DNA of 64,000 bases from JACVRW01 sp963764665 (GTDB lineage: Bacteria > Actinomycetota > Thermoleophilia > Solirubrobacterales > Thermoleophilaceae): the NCBI GenBank assembly GCA_963764665.1, contig CAVXTL010000008.1, positions 127,280-191,279 of the forward strand, written 5' to 3'. Positions 9,070 to 16,489 of this stretch are shown one piece after another. The position numbers were made by a program, and so were the translations under genes. The notes under the pieces were generated by a model that was not told the origin of the DNA, did no database searches, and saw only the letters and a program-made list of their open reading frames with translations. Each line of letters starts with the position of its first letter. Within the stretch, counting starts at the first letter, position 1.

Positions 9070-9088
9070 ATACGCGGTCGCTGCCCGG

Positions 9089-9697
9089 CTACTCGGACGT
9101 TTCCCTTTCGAGGATCCGCAGGTCGTGCGCCAGCCCCTCCGGGGTGGCCGCGAACCCGGGGAAGCCGACCCGCTGGTAGCCGCGGGCGTCGACGAGCGTG
9201 AAGCGTGCCTGGTGCTCCTGGGTCACGGACTGCGCGGCGATGTGGAAGCCGTTCCAGACCGGTCGCAGCTCCTGGCGGGAGCCGAGCACGAAGTCGATCC
9301 GGCCGAGCGCGCGCTGCTCGGAGAGGAAGGCCCGGGCGCTGGCCTCGGTGTCGTTGGGCGGATCCACCGACACGGCGATCGCCGGCACGTCGTGGCCGAG
9401 CTGGTCGAGCGCCCCGCGCACCGTCTGGGCCTGTGCGGGGCAGCTGTCCTCGCAGTTGGTGTAGAGGAACGTGACCACCACCGGCTTCCCGCGCAGCGAG
9501 CGCATCGAGATCGGCTCGCCGTCCTGGTTGCGCAGGTCGAAGTCGGGGGCCTTCAATCCGCTGGGCATAACTGCGCCCTCGAACGCACTGCCCCCGCCGG
9601 AGGGCTCCTCGTCGCTCGAGCCGCTGGCCGCGAGCACGGTGGCCCCGAGGGCAAAAACGGCCACCAGCACGAGCGCGATCGCTACGCGGGGATTCAC
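9089..9697 (-). CDS. SCO1/SenC-type copper chaperone or thiol-disulfide protein
   Basis: The 202-residue protein has an N-terminal membrane anchor (residues 5-25) and a thioredoxin-fold domain with the SCO copper motif C82-EDS-C86 and a distal histidine at about 162. SCO proteins deliver copper to the CuA centre of cytochrome oxidase or keep its cysteines reduced. Start is GTG. No cytochrome oxidase gene is in the window, so the target is unproven. It is separated by 45 bases from the suf regulator and 15 bases from the acetyltransferase gene. Confidence 0.88.
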   Translation of the reverse strand: MNPRVAIALVLVAVFALGATVLAASGSSDEEPSGGGSAFEGAVMPSGLKAPDFDLRNQDGEPISMRSLRGKPVVVTFLYTNCEDSCPAQAQTVRGALDQLGHDVPAIAVSVDPPNDTEASARAFLSEQRALGRIDFVLGSRQELRPVWNGFHIAAQSVTQEHQARFTLVDARGYQRVGFPGFAATPEGLAHDLRILERETSE

Positions 9698-9712
9698 CCG
9701 AGCGAGGGTAGT

Positions 9713-10192
9713 TCAGAGCTCCAGCACGTAGCGCTCCATCTGGATCGGGCGGCCCCAGGGGGAGCGCTCGCCCGAGCTCACCCGCACGAAGCCGGCGGCG
9801 CGGTACATCTTCGCCGCCACCGTGAGCTCGCTGAAGGTCGTGAGCTCGATGCGCTCGTAACCGGCCTCGCGCGCGCGTGCGAGAGCCGCGTCCACGAGGC
9901 TCCGGCCGAGCCCGAGCCCGCGCGCCTCCGCACGCAGCACGAAGTGGCCGAGCCGGCCGAGGCCGTGGCCCTGGTCGGCCAGCGTGATCGAGCCCACGGG
10001 CTCGCTGCCGTTCTCCGCGATCCAGAGCCCCTCGCCCGGGCCCGGCCAGCCCCTGAGCGTCAGCTCGACGAGGCGCGCGGCCACCGAGGCCTCGAAGCGG
10101 CGGTCGAGCTCGTACTCGGCCGCGTACACGAGGCCGTGCAGGCGCGTGACCGCGCCGATGTCGCCGGGCTCTGGACCGGAGCGGATGCGCAC
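9713..10192 (-). CDS. GNAT-family N-acetyltransferase
   Basis: A 159-residue GNAT domain. The acetyl-CoA pyrophosphate-binding motif is LGLGRSLVDAALARAREAG near residues 93-112, followed by the strand-turn YRAAGFVRV typical of motif B. The N-terminal segment (HGLVYAAEYELDRRFEA) resembles the GNAT half of MarR-GNAT fusion proteins, but no MarR domain is attached here. Substrate is unknown. GTG start. Confidence 0.85.
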   Translation of the reverse strand: MRIRSGPEPGDIGAVTRLHGLVYAAEYELDRRFEASVAARLVELTLRGWPGPGEGLWIAENGSEPVGSITLADQGHGLGRLGHFVLRAEARGLGLGRSLVDAALARAREAGYERIELTTFSELTVAAKMYRAAGFVRVSSGERSPWGRPIQMERYVLEL

Positions 10193-10208
10193 GCGGGCAG
10201 ACTAGGGG

Positions 10209-10844
10209 CTAGGGCTCGACCAGGCCGCGGCGGACGGCGTATCGCGCCAGCTCCACGCGGTCGCGCATGCCGAGCTTCGAGAGCACGTTGGCGCGGTGCG
10301 ACTCCACCGTCTTCTCGGACACCCTGAGGGTCTCGGCGATCTGGCGGTTCGTGAACGCCTCGGCGATCAGCTTGACCACCTCGAGCTCCCGCGGCGTGAG
10401 CGAGTCGTCGAGATCCGGCCGCGCGCCCGCGCGCCACTCCTCCATCAGCGTCCGCTGTGCCTCGCTCGAGAGGAACGTCCTGCCGGCCGCCACCGTGCGG
10501 AGCGCCTCGATCAGGTCGGTGTCGGCGGCGCGCTTGAGCACGTACCCGGCCGCGCCGGCGTCGAGGCCCTCCACGAAGTAGTGCGCGTCGTCGTGCATGG
10601 ACAGGAGAAGGACGCGCGTGTCGGGCGCATGCGAGCGGATTTCGCGTGCTGCCTGAAGGCCGGTCATGCGAGGCATCGAGACGTCGAGAACGGCCACGTC
10701 CGGGTGCTCCGCCTGAGTGGATTCGAGGGCGCTCACGCCGTCGGTGGCCTCGGCCACCACCTCCATGTCCGTCTGGCGGTCGATCAGCAGGCGCAGCCCG
10801 GAGCGGACGATGCCGTGGTCGTCGGCGATCAGGACGCGGATCAT
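10209..10844 (-). CDS. NarL/LuxR-type response regulator
   Basis: 211 residues: an N-terminal receiver domain with acidic pair Asp8-Asp9, phosphoacceptor Asp54 (VLDVSMPRMTG) and a conserved lysine in VLKRAADTD, then a C-terminal LuxR helix-turn-helix (LTPRELEVVKLIAEAFTNRQ, with recognition region SEKTVESHRANVLSKL). Its ATG overlaps the stop of the histidine kinase gene, marking the pair as one two-component system. Target genes cannot be named from sequence. Confidence 0.95.
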   Translation of the reverse strand: MIRVLIADDHGIVRSGLRLLIDRQTDMEVVAEATDGVSALESTQAEHPDVAVLDVSMPRMTGLQAAREIRSHAPDTRVLLLSMHDDAHYFVEGLDAGAAGYVLKRAADTDLIEALRTVAAGRTFLSSEAQRTLMEEWRAGARPDLDDSLTPRELEVVKLIAEAFTNRQIAETLRVSEKTVESHRANVLSKLGMRDRVELARYAVRRGLVEP

Positions 10845-11845
10845 CGGAGCCTCAGTGTCACCGAGGTACCGCCGTTGGGCGCGGAGCGCACGTCCAGCTC
10901 CCCGCCCACGAGCCGCGCCCGCTCGGCCATGCCGCGCAGGCCCAGTCCCTGGGAAGCGGGATCGCCGGTGCGTGTGGCGCGACCGGGGTCGAAGCCGCCG
11001 CCGTCGTCGCGGACGCGCAGCTCGGTGCGGTCCCGGGCCACCTCCAGCTCCACCTCGACGACAGTGGCTCCGGCGTGGCGCTCGGCGTTGGTGAGGGCCT
11101 CCTGGGCCACGCGGTACACGGCGGTCTGGGCGTCCTCGCCGAGCGACTCCACGTCACCCTGGGCCTGCATCCGCACCTCCACGCCGGTGCGGGCCGCGAA
11201 GCGCTTGAGCTGCGCGTCGATCGCGGGGACGAGCCCGTGGTCGTCGAGCGCGGAGGGGCGCAGCTGGCGCGCGAGGTTGAGCAGCTCGTCCATGGCCTGG
11301 TTCACGAGCCGCTTGAGCTCGCCCACCTCCTGCGCGTGCTCGGGCGGGGACTCCTGGGCCAGCGCCTCCAGGCGCAGCAGGATCGCCGTGAGCGCCTGGT
11401 TCACCTCGTCGTGGAGGTCGCGGGCGAGGCGCCGGCGCTCCTCCTCCTGCGCGCGCATCACGAGCTGGCCCGAGCGGCGGCGCTCCTGCTCCACGCGCTC
11501 GAGCAGCCGCCTGAAGGACTCGGCCAGCCGGCCGATCTCCTCGGCCGGCCGCTCCGAGGTGAGGTCGAGGGCGCCAGGAGCCGCCGGATCCACCTGCTCG
11601 ATGCGCTCGATGAGGCGCTCGAGCGGGCGAAAGCGCCGCTGGAGCATCCACATGTTCACGCAGAGGGTGAGCATGATCGCCAGCGCCAGCACGAGGAACT
11701 GCCAGCGCTCCTGTGCCACCTGAAGGTCGAGCCCGGCCACGAGGCTCGCGGCCAGCAGGGTGAGCGCCACGAGAAGGACATTGGCGGCCACGACCTGGCC
11801 GATCAGCGAATCGTCGCGGCGAGTCATTCTCGGTCTGCCTGTCAA
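10841..11845 (-). CDS. Sensor histidine kinase (HisKA_3 type)
   Basis: 334 residues with two transmembrane helices (about 17-39 and 47-67) enclosing only a very short external loop, a HAMP-like linker (RFRPLERLIERIEQVD), a coiled coil, the HisKA_3 phosphorylation box RDLHDEVNQALTAI, and an HATPase domain with the N box EALTNAERHAGA and G boxes DDGGGFDP and GLGLRGMAERARL. The short loop suggests it senses a membrane or cytoplasmic signal. A second ATG at 11827 is an alternative start. Confidence 0.93.
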   Translation of the reverse strand: MTGRPRMTRRDDSLIGQVVAANVLLVALTLLAASLVAGLDLQVAQERWQFLVLALAIMLTLCVNMWMLQRRFRPLERLIERIEQVDPAAPGALDLTSERPAEEIGRLAESFRRLLERVEQERRRSGQLVMRAQEEERRRLARDLHDEVNQALTAILLRLEALAQESPPEHAQEVGELKRLVNQAMDELLNLARQLRPSALDDHGLVPAIDAQLKRFAARTGVEVRMQAQGDVESLGEDAQTAVYRVAQEALTNAERHAGATVVEVELEVARDRTELRVRDDGGGFDPGRATRTGDPASQGLGLRGMAERARLVGGELDVRSAPNGGTSVTLRLR

Positions 11846-11861
11846 TCGGAATCCCCCGCTA

Positions 11862-12016
11862 GCGGATATATGGGGTCACCACCCCATATCGGCAGAGGCG
11901 TGCACAGACGAGAATCCTGGAGAGGCTTGGTGGCGAGGGACTCGCCGCAGGGCTTCCGCAAAGAAGATTGGTCTGGGTCTTCCACCGGGGCGCCTTCGGG
12001 CGCCCCGGTAGCTTTT
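11862..12016 (+). ncRNA. Candidate structured small RNA or leader ending in a terminator
   Basis: The 254-base gap between the kinase gene and the rhodanese-ThiF gene holds several hairpins in series on the plus strand: ATATGGGG/CCCCATAT with a 6-base loop (11868-11889), GGCGAG/CTCGCC with a 3-base loop (about 11932-11946), GAAGA/TCTTC (about 11963-11983), and a strong terminator. No open frame of note is present. The series could be a free-standing small RNA or an attenuator-type leader. I do not recognise it as 6S, tmRNA, SRP RNA, RNase P or a known riboswitch. Confidence 0.35.
11984..12016 (+). terminator. Rho-independent terminator
   Basis: ACCGGGGCGCC pairs with GGCGCCCCGGT (11 bp, 4-base loop TTCG), followed by AGCTTTTT. 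The T run lies only on the plus-strand side. The gene to its left is on the minus strand, so it must end some other plus-strand transcript, or attenuate one entering the rhodanese-ThiF gene. Confidence 0.7.
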
Positions 12017-12045
12017 TGGGGCATGTGCGTGCCGGCCCGGGGGCG

Positions 12046-12060
12046 CTACACTTTCTGAAG
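12046..12060 (+). promoter_or_regulatory. Promoter-like motif, copy 1 (upstream of rhodanese-ThiF gene)
   Basis: CTACACTTTCTGAAG, followed two bases later by ATG at 12063. The same 15 bases occur before cysM at exactly the same spacing to its ATG. TACACT resembles a -10 box, which would put the transcript start a few bases from the ATG (leaderless or nearly so). Here the ATG opens a nine-codon frame, METRPTYGG, that ends at 12092 just before the likely gene start at 12100. Confidence 0.5.
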
Positions 12061-12099
12061 TAATGGAAACCCGACCGACTTATGGGGGTTAGGACCGAG

Positions 12100-13284
12100 A
12101 TGGCCAGCGGCGCGGATCTGATCCGCAAGGCGAAGGAAGAGATCAGCGAGGTCGATCCGCGCGAGGTCCACGATCTCTCGCAGAACGGCAACGGCGCGGT
12201 GATCGTCGACGTTCGCGAGCAGCACGAGTTCGAGGAGGCCCACATCCCCGGTGCCAAGCACGTGCCGCGCGGGCATCTCGAGTCACGCATCGAAGGCGCC
12301 GCCCCGGACCGCTCCTCGCACGTGGTCCTCTACTGCGCCTCGGGCCAGCGCTCGGCGCTGGCCGCCCAGACGCTGCAGGACCTGCTCGGCTACGAGAACG
12401 TCGAGTCCATGCGCGGCGGCATCACGCTCTGGAAGGACCGCGGCTACGACGTGGAGGTGCCGCGCTCGCTCACCGCCGAGCAGCGCGAGCGCTACTCGCG
12501 CCACCTCCTCGTGCCCGAGATCGGGCTGGAGGGACAGCTCAAGCTGCTCGACGCGAAGGTGCTGCTGCTCGGCGCAGGCGGCCTCGGCTCGCCCGCCGCG
12601 CTCTACCTGGCCGCTGCGGGCGTCGGCACGCTCGGCATCGTGGACAACGACGTGGTCGACCTGTCCAACCTTCAGCGCCAGGTGGCCCACTCGAACGAGC
12701 GCGTGGGCATGCCCAAGGTCGACTCCGCCGAGATCTCGATCCACGAGATCAATCCCGAGGTCAACGTCGAGAAGTACCCGGTACGCATCGACGCCTCGAA
12801 CATCATGGAGATCATCGAGGGCTACGACGTGATCGTCGACGGCCTGGACAACTTCCCCACGCGTTACCTGTTGAACGACGCGTCGGTGAGGCTCCAGATC
12901 CCGGTGGTGTCCGCCTCGATCCTCGGTTTCGAGGGCCAGCTCTCGGTGTTCCACCCCTACGAGGGCCCGTGCTACCGCTGCCTCTATCCGACCCCGCCGC
13001 CCGCCGAGCTCGCCCCGAGCTGCGGCGCCGCCGGCGTGCTCGGCGTGCTGCCCGGCGTGATGGGGCTGCTCCAGTCGGTGGAGGTCATCAAGCTCGTGAC
13101 CGGCGCCGGCGAGAGCCTGGCCGGCCGCCTGCTGCTCTACGACGCACTGGGGACCACGTTCACCGAGCTGAAGGTCCGGCGCGACCCCGACTGCCCGATC
13201 TGCTCACGCGACCCGGGCGAGATCTCCGACGAGGAGATGGGCGTCTTTCCGGATTACGAATTGTTCTGCAGCGCCGCCGGCTAG
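12100..13284 (+). CDS. Rhodanese-ThiF/MoeB sulfur-carrier activating enzyme (MoeZ-like, permuted)
   Basis: 394 residues. The N-terminal third is a rhodanese domain with the persulfide cysteine C79 in CASGQRS. The rest is an E1-like ThiF/MoeB adenylyltransferase: ATP-binding GAGGLGSPAALYLAAAG, the NLQRQV segment, two zinc CxxC pairs (CYRC, CPIC) and a candidate catalytic cysteine in APSCGAAG. Actinobacterial MoeZ has the two domains in the opposite order. It should adenylate the C-terminus of a sulfur carrier such as CysO or MoaD and convert it to a thiocarboxylate. I chose the start at 12100 because AGGA lies 5 bases upstream; ATG 12082 is the alternative. Its stop shares CTAG with the convergent CAP gene. 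Confidence 0.88.
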   Translation: MASGADLIRKAKEEISEVDPREVHDLSQNGNGAVIVDVREQHEFEEAHIPGAKHVPRGHLESRIEGAAPDRSSHVVLYCASGQRSALAAQTLQDLLGYENVESMRGGITLWKDRGYDVEVPRSLTAEQRERYSRHLLVPEIGLEGQLKLLDAKVLLLGAGGLGSPAALYLAAAGVGTLGIVDNDVVDLSNLQRQVAHSNERVGMPKVDSAEISIHEINPEVNVEKYPVRIDASNIMEIIEGYDVIVDGLDNFPTRYLLNDASVRLQIPVVSASILGFEGQLSVFHPYEGPCYRCLYPTPPPAELAPSCGAAGVLGVLPGVMGLLQSVEVIKLVTGAGESLAGRLLLYDALGTTFTELKVRRDPDCPICSRDPGEISDEEMGVFPDYELFCSAAG

Positions 13285-14426
13285 CGAACCCGGACGCTGC
13301 GCCGCGGCAGGCGTCGGTCGGTCCAGTCGCCGGCCCCTGCGAAGCGCACGCTGATCGTCCAGCGCCCGCGCCGCGGCAGCTTCGTCTTGTAGCGGTGCAG
13401 GGCCCCCGAGTGGCGGTGGCGCAGGTGCGCACGCCGGTGGCCGCGGCTGACGGCCACGCGCAGGGCTCCGCGGCCGCGGAGCACTCGCACCCGGATCACG
13501 AGCCGCCGGCCGTGCTTGCGCACCGTCATGCGGAGCGCGGGGCGACGCGGCTGAGCGGCTCCAGGTCCACCGGCGGTGGGCTTGCCCGGCTTGGCCGGCG
13601 GACCGGGGTCCCGCGATCCCGGCGGCACGATCGCCGGGTCCGCGCCCAGGCCGCAGCGCTCGGTCGCGCTCGCGATGGCGCAGCTGGCCGGCATCATGAT
13701 CCAGCGCCCGCCGGCCTGGCCCACGCCGACGGAGTCGAGGCCGTCCATCATCAGCAGGGTCCAGTGCGGGCTGCTCTGCTGCCAGCCCTGGAAGGCGAAC
13801 TCCTTCGACGGAGCCAGCGCGAGTGCCTCGCCAACCGACGATCCGCCCGGCACCGGCCAGCCCTGGTCCACGGCGCGCACGCCCGGGCCGGCGAGAGCCG
13901 TGTGGCTGAACTGGTCGTTCTCCGCCAGGTAGTGGGCGTACGCGTCGGCGGCTCGGCTGAGGGTGCTCGACAGCGTCAGCGACGCGCGTCCGAGGGCGGC
14001 TCGCGCCGCGTTCACGTGCTCGAGCAGCCACGCCTCGGCGCCATCGATGCCCGGTTCAACGGTGCCGGGCAACGCCGGCACGGTGATCGTGACGGGACCG
14101 GCGGGCACCGGATCCGGCACGGTGTAGGTCACGCCCGCGCCCTCGGGCGCGAGGTCGCCCCGGGTGGCGCTGACGGAGTCGCCGGCGAGCACGTCGAGCG
14201 TGATGCGGCCGTTCCCGTCGGTGCCCATGAGCCCGCAGGATCCGCCGCACGACGCCAGCGACGCCGAGATCAGGCTGGCCTGCTCCACGCCGCGCGTGTT
14301 CACCACGCGCACGGTGAGCGGCGCGGCAAATGCGGCGGGCACGACTACGGCGCTGACAGCGCCTGTGATTGCAAGGGCGGCGGCGATCCTGCTCAGCAGC
14401 GGCCGCCCATCCGTGGGCAAGGCCAT
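13281..14426 (-). CDS. Secreted CAP/SCP-domain protein
   Basis: The 381-residue product starts with a signal peptide (MALPTDGRPLLSRIAAALA, then an AFA-A cleavage region). Residues 35-125 look like a beta-rich domain with one Cys pair region. The CAP domain follows (LLEHVNAARAALG, YAHYLAENDQFSHT, SSVGEALA, SSPHWTLLMMDGLDSVGVG) at roughly 135-260, then a Pro-rich linker and a strongly basic C-terminal region of about 100 residues that could bind cell-wall polymers. CAP proteins of bacteria are secreted and their activities are mostly unknown. I start at the ATG at 14426 because the signal peptide begins there, although the frame is open further upstream. Confidence 0.8.
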   Translation of the reverse strand: MALPTDGRPLLSRIAAALAITGAVSAVVVPAAFAAPLTVRVVNTRGVEQASLISASLASCGGSCGLMGTDGNGRITLDVLAGDSVSATRGDLAPEGAGVTYTVPDPVPAGPVTITVPALPGTVEPGIDGAEAWLLEHVNAARAALGRASLTLSSTLSRAADAYAHYLAENDQFSHTALAGPGVRAVDQGWPVPGGSSVGEALALAPSKEFAFQGWQQSSPHWTLLMMDGLDSVGVGQAGGRWIMMPASCAIASATERCGLGADPAIVPPGSRDPGPPAKPGKPTAGGPGAAQPRRPALRMTVRKHGRRLVIRVRVLRGRGALRVAVSRGHRRAHLRHRHSGALHRYKTKLPRRGRWTISVRFAGAGDWTDRRLPRRSVRVR

Positions 14427-14492
14427 GCCTGCGTTGTAGCAAGTCGGGCCGCCGTGTTGTGGGCGGTTCGTTGCCGCTACTCTCTCCGCCCG

Positions 14493-14768
14493 GTGAGCAC
14501 CGTCAAGATCCCACCTGTCCTCCGGAGCTCCACCGGAGGGGCCAAGGAGGTCGAGGCCGAGGGCGCCGACGTGGGCGCGGTGCTGAAGGCACTCGCCGCA
14601 CAGCACCCGGCCACCGAGAGCCAGCTCTTCTCGGAGGAGGGCGAGCTCAACCGCTACGTCAACGTCTATCTGAACGACGAGGACGTGCGTGTGCTCGACG
14701 GTCTCGGGACCCAGGTGGGCCCCACCGACACGATCGTGATCCTGCCGGCCATGGCCGGCGGGCGCTGA
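14493..14768 (+). CDS. cysO: CysO-like sulfur-carrier protein ending in Gly-Gly-Arg
   Basis: A 91-residue ubiquitin-fold MoaD/ThiS-type protein. It resembles mycobacterial CysO along its length: VKIPPVLRSSTGG at the start, LNRYVNVYLNDEDVRVLDGL in the middle and IVILPAMAGG near the end. In that pathway the terminal Gly becomes a thiocarboxylate that donates sulfur to O-phosphoserine on CysM. Here one Arg follows the Gly-Gly, so it would need trimming before activation. The GTG start lies 66 bases from the divergent CAP gene. The Mec protease gene lies 4.8 kb downstream. Confidence 0.88.
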   Translation: MSTVKIPPVLRSSTGGAKEVEAEGADVGAVLKALAAQHPATESQLFSEEGELNRYVNVYLNDEDVRVLDGLGTQVGPTDTIVILPAMAGGR

Positions 14769-14788
14769 AGCTCCGGCCGGGCGTCCGC

Positions 14789-15154
14789 ATGAGGATCGAG
14801 AACCTCGACCGGGTCGAGTCGTTCGTCACGCTCGACGGCTCCACCATCCGCGAGCTGGCCGGCCCGGCCAGCGGCAATGCCGAGAACCAGAGCCTGGCCG
14901 AGGCCGCGGTGCCGGCGGGCGGCGCAACCGCCGAGCACTACCACCGCACCACCGAGGAGATCTATCTCTTCACCCACGGATCGGGTCGCATGCGGCTCGG
15001 CGCCGAAGAGCGCGACGTCACCGCCGGGGACGCGGTCGTGATCGCTCCCGGGGTGCCTCACAAGCTGTGGAACACCGGCGGCGAGCCGCTCCGGCTTCTG
15101 TGCGCATGCGCACCGGCCTATTCGGACGACGACACCGTTCTCACAGGGTCGTAG
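14789..15154 (+). CDS. Cupin-domain protein
   Basis: A single 121-residue cupin: metal-binding motif 1 is HYHRTTEEIYLFTHGSGRMRLG and motif 2 is GDAVVIAPGVPHKLWNTG, so the His/His/Glu/His set is complete. It lies between cysO and cysM, 20 bases after cysO, and might be a cysteine or thiol dioxygenase-like enzyme or a small-molecule binder. Which metal or substrate it uses is not visible. Confidence 0.8.
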   Translation: MRIENLDRVESFVTLDGSTIRELAGPASGNAENQSLAEAAVPAGGATAEHYHRTTEEIYLFTHGSGRMRLGAEERDVTAGDAVVIAPGVPHKLWNTGGEPLRLLCACAPAYSDDDTVLTGS

Positions 15155-15161
15155 CGCTGTA

Positions 15162-15176
15162 CTACACTTTCTGAAG
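15162..15176 (+). promoter_or_regulatory. Promoter-like motif, copy 2 (upstream of cysM)
   Basis: The same 15 bases as at 12046 (CTACACTTTCTGAAG), two bases before the cysM ATG at 15179. No ribosome binding site fits in so short a space, so a leaderless or nearly leaderless cysM mRNA is likely if TACACT is the -10 box. The downstream part ACTT-TCTG-AAG is a short imperfect dyad that could bind a regulator. Confidence 0.5.
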
Positions 15177-15178
15177 CG

Positions 15179-16150
15179 ATGTCCGAGCCCCGCCTCGACA
15201 ACCGCCCCTGTGGAGGCAGGTACGGCGACATCGTCGAGGCGATCGGCAACACGCCGCTGGTGGAGTTGAAGCGCGTGAGCCCCAAGCCCGGCGTCCGTAT
15301 CTACGCGAAGCTCGAGGGCCACAACCCCACCGGGTCCGTCAAGGACCGCGTGGCGAAGTCGATGATCGAGCACGCCGAGGAGGAGGGCCTGATCCGGCCC
15401 GGCCAGACAATCCTCGAGCCGACCTCGGGCAACACGGGCATCTCGCTGGCCATGATCTGCCGGCGCAAGGGCTATCCGCTCAAGGTGGTCATGCCGGACA
15501 ACGTGACCCAGGAGCGCACCCAGCTGCTCCACATGTACGGCGCCGAGATCGTGTACTCGCCCGGGGAGCAGGGCTCGAACGGCGCCGTGGCCAAGGCGCT
15601 CGAAATGGCGGAGGCCGACGCCTCCTACTACATGCCCTACCAGTACGGAAACCAGGCCAACCCCGACGCCCACTACTACGGCACGGCGGTGGAGATCCTG
15701 GAGGAGCTCGACGAGGTCACCGCGTTCGTGGGCGGCCTCGGAACCGGCGGCACCCTGATGGGGAACGCGCGCCGGCTCAAGGAGGAGAACCCCGAAACCC
15801 TGATCGTGGCCGCCGAGCCGCTGCAGGGAGAGCTCGTTCAGGGGCTCCGCTCGCTCGAGGACGGCTACATCCCGCCGATCATCGACCTCTCACTGCTCGA
15901 CAGGAAGATCTTCGTGTCGAACCGCGACGCGGTTGTGTGGACCAAGCGGCTGCTCGACGAAGAGGGCCTGTTCGTGGGCGTTTCGAGCGGCGCCGTGGCT
16001 TCGATCGCGGTGCGGGTGGCGGACAAGCTGGAGGAGGGCAACGTGGTGTTCGTTGCGCCCGACGACGGCTGGAAGTACCTCAGCTCCGGCGTGTACACCA
16101 AGCCGATCGAGGAACTCGAGTCCGAGCTCGACTCGGCGTCCTTCTGGTAG
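15179..16150 (+). CDS. cysM: CysO-dependent cysteine synthase CysM
   Basis: 323 residues of a fold-type II PLP enzyme. The PLP lysine is K55 in NPTGSVKDR, the substrate loop is EPTSGNTGISLAM, and the phosphate loop is GLGTGGTLMG. The sequence aligns well with the mycobacterial CysM that uses O-phosphoserine and CysO thiocarboxylate, including the C-terminal segment DGWKYLSSGVYTKPIEELE that closes over the active site in that enzyme. With cysO, the activating enzyme and Mec in the same window, this role is more likely than a plain sulfide-dependent CysK. Confidence 0.9.
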   Translation: MSEPRLDNRPCGGRYGDIVEAIGNTPLVELKRVSPKPGVRIYAKLEGHNPTGSVKDRVAKSMIEHAEEEGLIRPGQTILEPTSGNTGISLAMICRRKGYPLKVVMPDNVTQERTQLLHMYGAEIVYSPGEQGSNGAVAKALEMAEADASYYMPYQYGNQANPDAHYYGTAVEILEELDEVTAFVGGLGTGGTLMGNARRLKEENPETLIVAAEPLQGELVQGLRSLEDGYIPPIIDLSLLDRKIFVSNRDAVVWTKRLLDEEGLFVGVSSGAVASIAVRVADKLEEGNVVFVAPDDGWKYLSSGVYTKPIEELESELDSASFW

Positions 16151-16160
16151 CGGAGTAGCG

Positions 16161-16478
16161 CTAGGCGCGATCGGCGCCGGTCTCGGCGGCCGGCTCGGGC
16201 TCGCCTTCGTCCTCGTCCTGGACTTCGTCCTCGTCCTCGTCCTGCTCCGGATCGTCGGCGCCCGGCTCCACCGCCTCGTCCTCAAAGTCGTCCTCGAGCT
16301 CGTCGTAGGGATCCTCTTCATGATCGTCGCCCAGGCCCGAGAGGGACTCGCGGAACTCACGCATGCCGCGGCCCACGGAGCGCGCCGCGTCCGGCAGGCG
16401 GCTCGGGCCCAGGAAGATCAGCGCCACGGCGAGGATCACTATGAGCTCGAGCGGTCCGGGAGCCGAGAAGAAACCCAT
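16161..16478 (-). CDS. tatA: Twin-arginine translocase subunit TatA/TatB-like
   Basis: 105 residues: one short N-terminal membrane helix (LELIVILAVALIFLG), the hinge GPSRLPDAARSVGRGMREFRE of TatA/B proteins, then about 65 residues that are extremely acidic (Asp, Glu). TatA forms the pore-like assembly that moves folded Tat substrates. The two genes just upstream on the same strand encode proteins with twin-arginine signals, so it probably serves them. It cannot be told apart firmly from TatB. Confidence 0.88.
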   Translation of the reverse strand: MGFFSAPGPLELIVILAVALIFLGPSRLPDAARSVGRGMREFRESLSGLGDDHEEDPYDELEDDFEDEAVEPGADDPEQDEDEDEVQDEDEGEPEPAAETGADRA

Positions 16479-16489
16479 CGCGAAAGAGG

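Noticed and set aside
10296..11723. 475-codon plus-strand frame opposite the two-component genes
   Set aside because: Low-complexity Arg/Ser sequence with no domain; the opposite strand encodes a clear regulator and kinase.
11846..12016. 6S RNA, tmRNA, SRP RNA, RNase P RNA or T-box in this gap
   Set aside because: The consensus core motifs of these RNAs are not present; only generic hairpins and a terminator are seen.
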